Shown here: positions 11,416-23,891 of the stretch, one piece after another
How positions within the stretch are numbered: position 1 is the first letter of the stretch
Layout: every line of letters begins with the position of its first letter
Assembly (NCBI GenBank): GCA_014529385.2
Contig: CM043958.1
Span: forward strand, 146,522,734-146,586,733
DNA length: 64,000 nucleotides
Reading direction: 5' to 3'
Source of the DNA: Adiantum capillus-veneris
Taxonomy: Eukaryota > Streptophyta > Polypodiopsida > Polypodiales > Pteridaceae
Notes under the pieces: generated by a model
The model's database searches: none
Seen by the model: the letters and a program-made list of their open reading frames with translations, nothing else
Told to the model about the DNA's origin: nothing
Position numbers and translations under genes: made by a program

Positions 11416-12031
11416 GGCCATACCATACAATGGGGTTGGCCCCGGGGATTCACTTTGTAAAGAAAAGGGAATACCACCTACGAGTGGACACTCTGGGAAA
11501 ACCGTCTAGAGAGAGATAATCTACACCAATGAGGGGAGGGATTCATTATGAAGCCTTCTGTTGCGGGAGTGAATCACACCACCTATAAACTGCATGCAAC
11601 GATGCCTAGATCAACATCACGTCAATCGAGGACACAAATGACACGATAGGTGTACAGCGGCAATCTTTGTAGCTTGTCAGACTGAGACCATCCCACACAT
11701 ACAAAACTTTGGAAGGCTAACTAAACCACAATCAAGAATCTCACTGATCTCAACTATACCACCAAACCCACATACACACAAACGGAAGGAAACTCACCAA
11801 ATCATACCAGAATCGTACGAAACTTAAGGAACACCATCCCCTCACTAGGATACACCTGTCCCAAAGCCTCTAGACTCAAAATCCTCACTCCAAACCCATT
11901 TGCAAAAAAACGTGTATGAAGACAGAGCAGAATTTTGGAAGTGCCCGAAATTGAAATCTACGAGTACTTATGTGTAGCTTATGTCACCACGATTCCAAGG
12001 AGTACTTGCACGCAAAAAAGAGACATCTAAA
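11416..12031. repeat. Unidentified dispersed repeat, uninterrupted copy
   Basis: Begins GGCCATACCATACAATGGGG and runs about 615 bp. A second copy lies at 15777-16361 and resumes at 27363 after the copia-1 insertion. It has no coding capacity that I can see. Here the site where copia-1 sits in the other copy is unoccupied (around 11991-11998). Confidence 0.85.
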
Positions 12032-12199
12032 TTCAGAAAGAACCCAATATCGTTCAACTTGAATCTTATCACCATGGATAGATAAAGCTCCATCCATCAC
12101 TCAGTCCAGTAAATCCGCCAATTTTGAGTATTTCTCATTCTCAGAAACATTTTCTACAATTTGTAGAATTGAATGATCTTGTGAACCGATGAAAACTTA

Positions 12200-13382
<1,183 letters not shown>

Positions 13383-13617
13383 TAGTCCCTTTTGTTTGTT
13401 AGGATTCATTAAGTCACATACAAAATAAAACATTTACATTATAAAGATCTACTTCATGTATACGGCCTTGTAGTGAAGTGTCTATTAGGAAACTTTAAGT
13501 CCCTTTTGTTTGTTAGGCTTCATCAAGTCACATACAAAATAGGAAATTTCCATTATAAAGATCTACTTCCTGTATACGGCCTTGTAGTCGTGTGAAGTGT
13601 CTAATAGGAAACTTTAC
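13383..13617. repeat. Tandem duplication of about 116 bp
   Basis: Two adjacent units begin AGTCCCTTTTGTTTGTTAGG (about 13384 and 13499) and end AGGAAACTTTA. They differ at several positions and by a 5-bp insertion (TCGTG) in the second unit. Confidence 0.92.
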
Positions 13618-14299
13618 ACTTGATGGATGCTTTTGTTGAAATGCATCACCAACTTTCTTTGTCCTTGTAGGCCATCTTGGAGTTTTATGACCATTCTATG
13701 TCATTTTTGGCCTCATACTGTTGTTGAAGACTGATCATCATTCTTTTCTTACCTCTGACATTCTAGCCTTGTGCATATGGCTTTTGAGATGCCTCGTGAA
13801 GTTTTGCCATTTTCCTGTAACTTCTTCTCTTTGTACTGCTTAGACATCTCTTTAGTCTTTTCTTCAATTGGATTATGGATTTTTTCCCTTAAAAAAAAAG
13901 AAAATCGCAAAAAATAACTAAATAAAAGCAAAAAGAAAAACCATTCAAATAGAATTCTAAATGCTATGTACACACTACACACGTCCCTAGGGGCTCATAT
14001 ATGGATTTTGTCCCCGTACTCCTTATGTAACGCTATTACGAGGACATATACTCTGAATTTTGTCAAAAAATCATCACAATCAAATGCAAAAGTTCAATAC
14101 AACTCACAAAGCATTGCCCTCTAATATTCATAACATTAGGTCCGCATCTAGAATGCCTTTCTCCCTTCTATTTGGAGTCCTCCCTGATGACAAGGTATCG
14201 TCAAGGGTATGTGATCTGCTTGGAAATTTAAAAATTGTGCCTATGCAGGCCTTGTAATGTAGCCATATTATGCATACATAGTCAATGCATGGAAAAAAT
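13618..14299. other. Intergenic, no gene seen
   Basis: AT-rich sequence without a conserved frame on either strand; it may include decayed 3' sequence of the gag-protease remnant that follows. Confidence 0.45.
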
Positions 14300-15776
14300 T
14301 TATACTGTGTAAGATGTGGGTATAAGGAATTTTCTTATTGGCATTTGCTGTGGCGAGGCTTCCTATTCTAAGCAATGTGATGGTCTTTGAGGCTGCTGTG
14401 CCGTTTGCTTGATTGAAGGTTGTAAAGATTTTTTGAAAGTTACTTATACGTTTGATGGTTCTTTGGGATCCATTTTAGCCTTGTTGTTGGTTGTCGTATT
14501 TGGCATTGTTTCTCAGAGTGGGTTCTGGCTTGAAGTGAGCTCTCTTCTAACTGTATTGTCATTGTATGAGGTGACATTGTGATTTGCTTAGCCGTTGTTG
14601 CAGACTTTGAATGTTTTCCTTTTCGTGTTGCACCTTGTGATTTTTCATCAGAGATATTCATCTTCTTGATCCATACCTGCTCTTGGCCTAATTGGTTCTT
14701 TGGTATCCAAATTTGTCAAACTTTTTGGCTCTAACTTGTGGTTCTTTGCTTTTGGTCTTCCATGGTTGTCACGAAAGCTGACTTGAGTTCTTGGTAGGGG
14801 ATGTCATACAAATCATCATTGTCGATACTATCCTCATCAAGGTTGAATTCTGGCACTTTCCCTTTGGCTGGTTATGGAAAGTTACTATTTGTTCGCTCTT
14901 GGATTGCTGTTTCTTGGAGGACTTTTCAATACAATTAATTAGAACGTTGCTAGCCCGTTGTCATGGTCGTCTTCTTCTTGGTTGAGTTTTTTTCTTCATG
15001 TATAGGAGCCATATATGAGGATGCTTGTTGTGGTTGCATCACCATCGAGGATTTTGGAACCCACTTCTAATGCACTTTATTCTTGTAGCGGTGACATTGG
15101 TTTCTAGGTCTTTGATATGGACAATGATAAAACCATGCATTAGTTAAAGTGTCATTCATGTCACCTACTGGGTTGTCAGGATTTCCATCGCATCTTCTTG
15201 AAGCTCCAAGTGTTCTACGGCGTCATAGAACTTGTCTTCTTCTTTGTCTTTGTTTTCTTGGATCACACTCACTGAAAAGTAAGGGACGACATCATAGCCA
15301 TTTGCATTCACAAAACTTCGTTGTGAGACCATCTTGAATACCGCACACATCCAAAGTGCCAAGATTTATTCCCATTTAAGTGGCTCTATAGCTTGCTTGA
15401 GAAAGGGTTCTGGGATATAATCCTTATCTTTGATCAACCTTTCCAAAATACATCCTCTTACTTTACGATTCCGTATCGCGAAGCTCCACACATCCACAAT
15501 ACTTTAGGCTTACCCAACCATGCTGGGAATTTTGATCTTGTTATTGTAGTGAAATCAAATTCTTCTACAGGGTTTCTCGTCACATCCTTGTAACTATGGT
15601 CCTTCAGATTTATTCTTGTCGCGGTTTTCATATGTCTTAGGTAGATATGGTCATAACCCGAATCTTGGACCATTTTCAATTACCTCATGAATGGTCTTCC
15701 TAGAATGATGTCATAGTTGTTCTTCTTGCCAAAATCAACAATAGCAAATGTTTTTTCATATTCAATGCTACAAGAA
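14300..15776 (-). pseudogene. Gag-protease LTR element remnant, third copy
   Basis: Minus-strand relative of the two elements at 43.2-56 kb. From 15776 downwards it shows the end of the retropepsin domain (CSIEYEKTFAIVDFG, then YDIILGRPFMR, stop) and the conserved block that follows it: VQDSGYDHIYLRHMKTATRI, NLKDHSYKDVTRNPVEEFD and LWMCGAS. Then comes YDVVPYFSVSV near 15290, equivalent to YDVVPYYMVNI at 50287. The rest down to about 14440 is Lys/Ser-rich with many stops. No reverse transcriptase or integrase is present. The upstream (Gag) end is cut at 15776, where an unrelated repeat starts abruptly. Confidence 0.75.
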
Positions 15777-16361
15777 GGCCATACCATACATTGGGGTTGG
15801 CCCATGATATCACTTTGTATAGAAAAAGGAATACCACCTACGAGTGGACACTCTGGGGAAACCCTCTAGAGAGAGAATAATCTACACCAATGAGGGGAGG
15901 GATCTCATTATGAAGCCTTCTATTACGAGAGCAAATCACACCACCTATAAAGTGCATGCAACTCTACCTAGATCGACATAATGTCAATCAAGGACACATA
16001 TGATACGATAGGTGCACATAGGAAATCTTTGTAGCTTGTTAGGCTGAGACCATCCCACACATGTAGCACTCTAGAAGGCTAACTAAAACACAATCAAGAA
16101 TTTCACCGCTCTCAACTACAACATCCAACCCACATACACACAAACGCAAGGAAACCCACCAAATCATACAAGAATTGTATGAAACTTAAGGAACACCATC
16201 CCCTCACTAGGATACACCTGTTCCAAATCCTCTACACTCAAAATCCTCACTCCAAACCCATATGCGGAAAACGCATATGAAGACAAGAGCAAAATTTTGG
16301 AAGTGCTCAAAACTGAAATCTATGAGTACCTATGTGTAGCTTATGTCGCCCATGATTCTAA
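15777..16361. repeat. Unidentified dispersed repeat, copy split by copia-1
   Basis: Paralogue of 11416-11998 at high identity by eye. It is interrupted at 16361 by copia-1 and resumes at 27363 (TCTAAGTACTACTTGCATGC, compare 11992-12020). The 5 bp TCTAA at 16357-16361 are the target-site duplication. Confidence 0.88.
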
Positions 16362-17053
16362 TGTTAAGTATGGAGCCTGATTTACCCTTGTAATTTTCTG
16401 TGGTAAAAGCGCACATTTGTAAGGCCCCCATTATGAGGAGAAGCCATTGTGCGTGAAGGAAAATCACTCACCGAAAACCAAAATTTTCACGGACAAGAAT
16501 CAGGGGCAACTTTAGAGGCCTCAGGGGCGAAGGCCCCCGAGACTTTTTTTTGCCGGAATATTCCTTTTCGCCGGAATATTATGGCCGGACGGCGGCCGGA
16601 AAGTGGTTTAAAAACAACCGGTCGGTTGGCCGGTAGTCAATGGCCTATGGCCGGTGGTCGGAAGTCAATGGTTGGTGGCTGGTGGCCGGAAGTCAATGGC
16701 CGGTGGCCGGTGGCCGAATTCAAAAGCGGACTTGTCTTCTCAAGGGAGGCCACACATGGGCGGATTGGAGGGTCCGATTTGGACTTATTCGCACAAGGGC
16801 GGCTACACATGGGTGTCTCTCATAAGAGAGGCCAGCCCTTTTGGCCTATAAAAGGAGGCCATTTCTACACACATTTCATAGTGTGAAGTTGATGCAACAA
16901 GGTGAGTGTGAGGTGGTGAGAGTGAAGCAAGGCGGGAGCTCCATTAAGGGTATAATCCCTTTGTAAACTACTTCTTGTTTTGAAGTACTAAAGCCATTGA
17001 GTGGCTGCTTTCCCGTGGACGTAGCCCACATTGGGTGAACCACGTATATCGTG

Positions 17054-17090
<37 letters not shown>

Positions 17091-17174
17091 CTATAATCTC
17101 ATGTATATAAATCTGTCTCTCTCCATTAAGTAATCTACTCAATTATCTATTTAGCTACGTCTTATTTCCTAACA
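16362..17174 (+). repeat. Copia-1 5' LTR
   Basis: 813 bp, opening TGTTAAGTATGGAGCC and closing TTATTTCCTAACA. It differs from the 780-bp 3' LTR mainly by length changes: an extra GTCAATGGCCGGTGG-type minisatellite unit near 16665-16700 and a longer CT tract (17060-17087). Single-base differences are few. Confidence 0.93.
16847..16855 (+). promoter_or_regulatory. TATA box of copia-1 5' LTR
   Basis: TATAAAAGG, the best TATA match in the LTR, placed after a long G/C-rich stretch; the same box is at 27049-27057 in the 3' LTR. It would mark the U3/R boundary about 30 bp downstream. Confidence 0.7.
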
Positions 17175-17409
17175 TATCCTTGCCCTTTGCCATAGATCCG
17201 ACACTTAACACGGCCCCTTTGCAAGAAAAACTCTCATAGTCCTATTGTATGGACAACCACTCACAAGTACACACACACACACACACCCAATGCTAAGTGA
17301 GCATGTAAAGCTCACCTTTTTATAGGGTTTGGAGTAGGTAGCCACCTTTGTTCACAGCCGTAAGGTAGGCCCGTCTTCAAGAGGGGGATGGTGCAACAAC
17401 GCCGCCATG

Positions 17410-17412
<3 letters not shown>
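17175..17412. other. Non-element sequence replacing copia-1 leader
   Basis: No tRNA primer site follows the LTR and no Gag N-terminus is encoded. A CA tract (17268-17286) is present. It is probably filler introduced when the Gag start was lost. Confidence 0.5.

Positions 17413-17498
<86 letters not shown>
17413..17498. repeat. (GA)n microsatellite at Gag breakpoint
   Basis: About 86 bp of uninterrupted AG. It abuts the first readable Gag codons at about 17499. Confidence 0.97.
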
Positions 17499-17500
<2 letters not shown>

Positions 17501-18398
17501 AGAACACCTAAATGACTTTAACGCAAACATAAGTCAACTTCGATCGGTGAAAATCAATTTCGATCACGAAGTGCGAGCTCTCCTTATATTATCATCTCTA
17601 CCGGATAGTTGGGACAGCCTTGTGATGGCTGTAAGTAGTTCTATCTCTGGTATAAATACTCTTAAGTTTGATGATGTTGTGGGTGTTCTCCTAAGCGAGG
17701 AAATACGAAGGAGAAGCACAGGAGAATCATCAAGTGCTGCATTGTCAGTGGAAACAAGAGGAAGGCCTAAGGAGAGGTTCAAAAACCAAAAGGGTCGTGA
17801 TCGCTCAAGATGGAGCAAGTCACGCACAAAGTCAATTCTTGAATGTTGGAACTGCGGCAAGAAGGGCCACGTCAAGAAGGATTGCTGGTCCAAGAAGAAG
17901 AAGGAGACAGAGTCTCAAGACAACAAGCCAACATCGGAGGCCAATGTGGCAGGTAAAGTAGAGCAATATGCTCTAATTCTCTCATTAGACAATGTGTCTA
18001 ATTCCTGGATAGTAGATTCCAGGGATTCATTCCATGCGACACCACACAAGCAACATTTCCAAGACTACACCAAAGGTAATTTTGGGTATGTATACTTGGG
18101 AGATGATGAAGCTTGTGAGATTGTCGGCAAAGGTACAGTTTTTTTCAAAACTGCTAACGGAAATGAATGGAAGCTTAAAGATGTTAGGCATGTTCCTTCT
18201 CTTCGCAAAAATTTGATCTCTACAGGACAATTGGACGATGAAGGTCACAACATTGCATTCGGAAATAAACGGTGGAAGATCTCAAAGGGATCTTTGGTGG
18301 TTGCCAAGGGAGAAAAGGTCGGTACACTTTACTTGTGTACTGTTAGCACGCAACCTTCAGCTTGTGCAGCAACTACAGAAGTTGATAGTGCAGTGTGG
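17499..18398 (+). pseudogene. Copia-1 Gag and protease, N-terminus lost
   Basis: The frame enters in mid-Gag (LEHLNDFNANISQL, then ALLILSSLPDSWDSL), followed by a basic linker and a CCHC zinc knuckle CWNCGKKGHVKKDC near 17850 that would bind element RNA. The retropepsin follows near 18005 as WIVDSRDSFHATP, where the catalytic Asp-Ser-Gly has become Asp-Ser-Arg. The GAG-pre-integrase region LKDVRHVPSLRKNLISTGQL comes next. The frame is cut after VDSAVW at 18398 by copia-2 and picks up again at 23892 with the duplicated bases TGTGG. Confidence 0.88.
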
Positions 18399-18590
18399 TG
18401 AAGGAGTACGAGCGGAAGTGTGACGCGAGAGAGAGTGCGAGAAGAAGAGCACGACGATATGGTGAACTCGCTCTACTGTAATGTGTAGAGCATAGTGAGT
18501 TCTTATTAGGTTTTTACAAAAGAATATGTGTACATACCTGGCGGCCCGCCCACTTACCTGGGCGACCACATTGGGCTTTATACCCCAACA
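18399..18590 (-). repeat. Copia-2 3' LTR
   Basis: 192 bp. On the minus strand it opens TGTTGGGGTATAAAGCCC and closes CGCTCGTACTCCTTCA. It matches 23700-23891 except at three positions. Confidence 0.95.
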
Positions 18591-18718
18591 ACCTCCCACT
18601 TAAAGTCCAATGTGGTACTTTAAGTGTGAGAGAAGCTACTATACAAGCTAATATACAAGAGATGTAGAGAAATGATGTACTACCCTACACCTATCTGCTT
18701 GCGAAAATGCGCAAAGCT

Positions 18719-21700
18719 CTATGAGGGAAGTCCTTTTGTAAGTAGATCAGCAGGATTTTCTGTGGTGTGAACTTTGACAAGCTGAAGTTGCTTATCCTCG
18801 ACCATTTCCCTGATGAAATGATACTTCACATCCACATGCTTTGTCTTTGAGTGATAAACTGGATTGCGAGCCAATTGTATAGCACTTTGACTATCACAAT
18901 ATAACACAGGCATCTCTTCTTTGATTCCCAAATCTGTTACTAGTCGATTAAGCCAAATTGATTCTTTGCATGCCTCTAATGCTGCAACATATTCAGCCTC
19001 TGTAGTAGACTGAGTAACACAATCTTGTAATCTAGAACGCCATGATACTGCTCCACCAGCCAATGTAAAGACATACCCTGACGTAGACCTTCGGTTGTCT
19101 AAGTCACCTGCATAATCTGAGTCTGTAAAACCCTTTACACTTAGCTCCTGACTCCCATAGCATATACGCATACTCTTTGTAGCTTTCAGGTATCTCAATA
19201 TTCCTTTCACTGCCTCCCAATGTTTCTTGCCTGGGTTTGACATGTATCGACTTACTACTCCCACTGCAAATGCAATGTCTGGACGAGTAGCAATCATTGC
19301 ATACATCAAACTACCCACTGCAGACGCATATGGAATCTTATCCATTTCAGCCTGTTCTTCCTCAGACATAGGACAATCTTGTTTGCTAAGTTTCACATAT
19401 GGTGGCAATGGAACACTCAGTGCCTTTCCCTTCTCCATATTGAAATGTTGCAAAACCTTGTCAATATACTCTGTTTGAGATAACCAAATCAACTTCTTTG
19501 ATCTGTCTCTCTCAATACGCATACCAAGTATATGACTTGCCTCACCCATGTCTTTCATGTCAAACGATTTTGCCATCTTTGACTTCAAAGCTGAAATTTC
19601 TTCCAATTGCTTGCCAACATTCAACATGTCATCCACATACAAAATAAGGATCAGCCAACTGCCATCCTTAGCCTTCTTTGTATATAGACAGTGATCGAAC
19701 TCACTACGTTTGTAGCCTTGAGAAAGCATAAACTTGTGGAATTTATGGTACCATGCCCTCGGTGATTGTTTTAAGCCATAAAGACTCTTTAACAACTGGC
19801 ATACCCAATCTTCCTTGCCTTTCTCAACAAACCTTTCTGGCTGCTGCATGTAAATTTCCACATCTAAATCACCATGCAAGAACGCTGTCTTGACATCCAT
19901 TTGGTGCAACACCAAATCTAATATGGCAACCAATGCAAGAAAGCATCTCAATGTAGTCATCTTGACCACTGGAGAGAAGACTTCATCAAAGTCAATGCCT
20001 TGTTCTTGCTTAAAGCCCTTGGCAACAAGCCTTGCTTTGTACTTTGGCTGACTATCATGAGCGGTGATCTTATACCTGTAAACCCATTTACAAGGTAGAG
20101 CCTTTTTGCCCCGTGGTAATTTAACTAGTTTCCATGTCTAGTTTTTATGTAGAGCTGTCATCTCTGACTGCATGGCCAATTGCCAATTCCCGGAGTCCTT
20201 CATTTGCACTGCTTCCTTGTAACATGAAGGCTCATTGCAATCAGTCAACATGACATAGTTCATAGATGGAACAAACCTATCAGGAGGTCGCGTGAAACGT
20301 CCAGATCTACGCACAATAGGTGGCTCAGGCTCAGCCACAACCTGTGGTTCCACTCTATCCTGTCCTTGCTCCTCTTGAGCCCCGACATTTTGTCTTGCAC
20401 GTGCAGGTCCATCTTCTTGGAAGACAACTCTTCTAATTTCCTCAACCCTCTCTGGTTTAGAATGATATTTGGATTCATTAAAGTGAACATCATTGCTGCG
20501 AACAACCTTTCTGGATTCGGGATCCGAAAGTCTGTACCCCATCTCACCAGAATTACCATAGCCTAGAAAGATGCACTTTCTACTCTTTGGCTCAAGTTTG
20601 TTCCTAAATTACTTTGGAACGTGAGTATATGCCTCACAACCAAAGACTCTGAGATGCTTGTATGAGGGCATTTTGCCTGACCATACCATCTCTGGCACTG
20701 AATCCTTCTGCAAAACCTTGCTAGGAGATCTATTTACAAGATGAACAACTGTTGATACAGCTTCAACCCAAAACCCATTTGGCAGCTGTGCATTAGACAA
20801 CATACTTCTGACCTTCTCTTGTATGGTCCTATTAATCCTCTCAGCAACACCATTTTGAGGAGGATTGTAAGGAGCAGTAAGTTCACGTTTTATACCTTTT
20901 GACTCACAAAAGTCCTGAAAGGCCTTTGAAACATACTCTCCACCATTGTCAGTGCGTAAGCATTTAAGCTTCTTGCCACTCTGATTCTCCACAAGTGTCA
21001 CAAACATTTTGAAAACACTAAACGCTTCATCCTTGTGCTTGAGAAAGTAAACCCATACTTTCCTCGAGTAATCATCTATAAATGTCATAAAGTAAGAAGC
21101 TCCTCCTAGAGATAGGTTAGGCATAGGTCCACACAAATCACTATGAACAAGTGCCAACTGTGTGTCTCTTCTACTGCTTCTATGCTTATGTGGCTGCTGT
21201 GTTTGCTTACCATACAGACAATGTTCACAGAATTCAAAATCATTAAATGAAAAGCCAGGCAAATAACCAGAACGAGACAAGATTTCCATTCCCTTCTTGG
21301 ACATATGTCCTAACCGGCTATGCCACAAAGAAACGTTCGGCTGCTCGGTTACATTGATTACATTTTTAGAGACATTTGATACATAAATCATGTAAAGTCC
21401 TCCAGACTTTACTCCATGTGCTACTGTCATAGAACCCTTGGATATCTTCCACATGTTCTGTCCAAAAGTGGTGCCGTAGCCAGCATCATCAAGTAAACCT
21501 GTGCTGATCAAGCTCTTTGTAATTGCGGGAACATGTCTCACATTCTTCAGCGTGAAAGAAGAGCCATTCTGAAACTTCAATTGAACATCTCCAACACCTA
21601 AGATCTCACATGTCTGCCCATTGCCTAGCCGAACATGATCTTTAGTGGTCACATAAGAAGTAAACCACTCCTTGTTTGGAGACACATGAAGTGATGCTCC

Positions 21701-22660
21701 TGAGTCTATAATCCAGTTACTCAGTGCATTTCCATCAGATGCTGTAAGAAGAGCTGAGTCCATTGTATTCTTCAAGAAGTAGATGTCTCCTGACACTAGA
21801 CTGTCATCCTTTGCAACAGTGTTTGTCACATTTATTTCTTGAATCTTCACTGAGGACTTGTTCTTCTCACCATGGTCTTCAGCTTTCTCTTTGCCTTTTT
21901 CTGCTTTCCATTCTCTGCAGTCTCTTTTCATGTGACCCTTCTTGCCACAATGGTAGCATTCTATGTCACTCTTGCCTTTAGCACTGCGGGACTTGCTACG
22001 AGACTGATTCCTCTTTCCACCTTTGTACTTTTCTTTGGTCCTTCCCCTGACAACTAAGGCTGTTCCTTTGCCTTTGTCCATTGTCTTTCTATTGGTTTCT
22101 TCAGTAAGCAGACTTCCTTCTACACCTGCTATGTTCAAACCATCTAGAGGTGCAGAATTACTTAAAGCTGTGCGAAAAGTGTCCCAACGTTTCGGCAATG
22201 TGATCAACAGGAACATAGCTCTAACAGGTTCATCAAACTTGACACCTTGAGCTGACAACTGACTATAGATTGTGTTGAATTCATTCAGATGATTGGACAT
22301 AGGTGTCCCTTCTTTCATCTTCAAGTCAACAAGCTTCTTAAGCCAGTATACATGTGAAGCTGCACTCTGCTTCTCATAAAGATCACTCAGCTTTAACCAT
22401 GCTTGATAAGCCGACATCTCGTCTGCTACATTGAAGTAAACGATTTCTGCCAAAGTCAGCATAATGGTAGAAAGTGCCAATTCATCCATTTCGCTCCATT
22501 CATCTTCGTCCATATCTTCTGGTTTTATCCCTTTGAGCTTAATAGGTTTTATCTGCTTCTTTTGTACCAACACGTGCCAAATCTGCTTCTTCCACAATGG
22601 GAAATTGGTTCCATCGAGCTTCTTGATATTGTAAAGAGCAGTGTCCTGTGATCCAGCCAT
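18719..22660 (-). pseudogene. Copia-2 Gag-Pol polyprotein with two in-frame stops
   Basis: Starts at 22660 (MAGSQDTALYNIKKLDGTNF) and stays in one frame to 18719, about 1313 codons, close to a full copia polyprotein. Approximate domains by residue: Gag 1-230, zinc knuckle CYHCGKKGHMKRDC near 235, protease WIIDSGASLHVSP near 315 with the DSG triad intact, GAG-pre-integrase LWHSRLGHMS near 445, integrase with HSDLCGP and DNGGEY near 505-570, RT with YVDD near 1008, and RNase H with DSQSAIQLARNP near 1258. The breaks are TAA at 20611-20609 (after THVPK) and TAG at 20140-20138 (after MTALHKN, where related elements have Gln). No frameshift was seen. With only two nonsense changes and 98% LTR identity this is a recent, recently inactivated copy. 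Confidence 0.93.
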
Positions 22661-23685
22661 AGCTACGCTTCATAGTGGTTTACTTTCCTGGGAAAAATTC
22701 GTCAGAGTTTCCCTTGTAAACTGACCTCTGAACCAATATCAACCTGTCAAATGAACCAAAAAGGCTTTAGATTCTGCATAAATTTCGGCAGAGTCTCCTT
22801 TGTAAAATGGCTCTGGTGTACTCAAAAAACAGACCAAAAAACAGCTCAAAAACACTGTCTCTCTGACACTATAAGCTGCGGGTAAACCTGTCATGCACCT
22901 GTATTGTCTCTGACTGTCCTGTCACTGTCCTGTAAGCATAGACTGCGACAATGTCTCAACGGCAGTAAAGCAAAGATGCAATCCCAACTGTCTAACTCAC
23001 AGTCAATACATCCTAGCTGCCTATCTAAGGGTGCTCGAGGGATCGCTCCAAGACCTGTATCACCGAAAGGATCTCAACATTCGAGAATCCCCTAGCTCAA
23101 TAAAACCTCACTCGACCCTCAACAAAGGTTGCAGTAAATCTGACAGTACGTAGACTTCCCACAAAGTCATACATCCACAAATTTCCCACTGTATGCTGTA
23201 ACCGATGCGGCGGTTGTTTGCTACGTGACTCACAGCCAGCAAACCCTCAACAGACATACATAATCTCTGAAAATACATCCCATGTGGAAGTACCTGCAAT
23301 GCCAGGATGAAATCTGGAATATCAAGCAGCAAACACAAGCTACCTAATGAACTAGTGGATGTCGCCTACAGACTGTGTAGATGCGCCCGTGTCGTATGTG
23401 ACACGCCTCCAAGAACTGTGAGCCGTCCTTCGATGTGTAGACAGCTACAAATCAACACTCTGGGAGTGTCGATATCCTTAGCACCTACAGTCGTAGGCCG
23501 AAAACCCCAAATTTGCACAGTCGGATCTGCACCCGCCGAGACCACCTAGTCAAAAATGGCCTGCGCAGACCTTTGTCAAAGCCGAATGGTGGCCGAGATG
23601 GGCCGTGTCTTCGCCTGTTGAATTTCACTCCAATCTGAGCTAGTGACTCTAGCCTCCTACAGTGCTGCCCCAAGCCTCGATCTAA
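22661..23685 (-). other. Copia-2 untranslated leader
   Basis: About 1 kb between the primer site and the Gag start, with no conserved frame. Some copia lineages have long leaders; packaging and dimer signals would be expected here but are not identifiable by eye. Confidence 0.6.
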
Positions 23686-23697
23686 GCTCTGATACCA
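23686..23697 (-). promoter_or_regulatory. Primer binding site (initiator Met tRNA) of copia-2
   Basis: The minus strand reads TGGTATCAGAGC, the standard plant initiator-Met tRNA complement, two bases inside the LTR at 23700. Confidence 0.93.
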
Positions 23698-23699
23698 GT

Positions 23700-23891
23700 T
23701 GAAGGAGTACGAGCGGAAGTGCGACGCGAGAGAGAGTGCGAGAAGAAGAGCACGACGATATGGTGAACTCGCTCTACTGTAATGTGTAGAGCATTGTGAG
23801 TTCTTATTAGGTTTTTACAAAAGAATATGTGTACATACCTGGCAGCCCGCCCACTTACCTGGGCGACCACATTGGGCTTTATACCCCAACA
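23700..23891 (-). repeat. Copia-2 5' LTR
   Basis: 192 bp direct repeat of 18399-18590, next to the primer site, so it is the 5' LTR in element orientation. Confidence 0.95.

Larger units (their letters stand above)
18399..23891 (-). mobile_element. Copia-2: nested Ty1/copia element, nearly complete
   Basis: A 5.5-kb minus-strand copia element inserted into the copia-1 protease/integrase region. It has 192-bp LTRs (18399-18590 and 23700-23891) with three differences by eye, a primer site for initiator-Met tRNA at 23686-23697, a purine tract AAGTGGGAGGT next to the 18590 end, and the target duplication TGTGG (18394-18398, 23892-23896). A single-frame polyprotein spans 22660-18719 with two in-frame stops. 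It is younger than copia-1 by position. The 1.0 kb between PBS and start codon is an untranslated leader. Confidence 0.95.

Noticed and set aside
16449-16886. 145-codon frame in the copia-1 5' LTR (also at 26670)
   Set aside because: Spans the U3 minisatellite and the TATA box; the two LTR versions differ in frame through length changes, so it is not conserved as protein.
17388-17498. Start of a long frame with poly Arg-Glu before copia-1 Gag
   Set aside because: It is translation of a GA microsatellite; the Gag match begins only after the tract.
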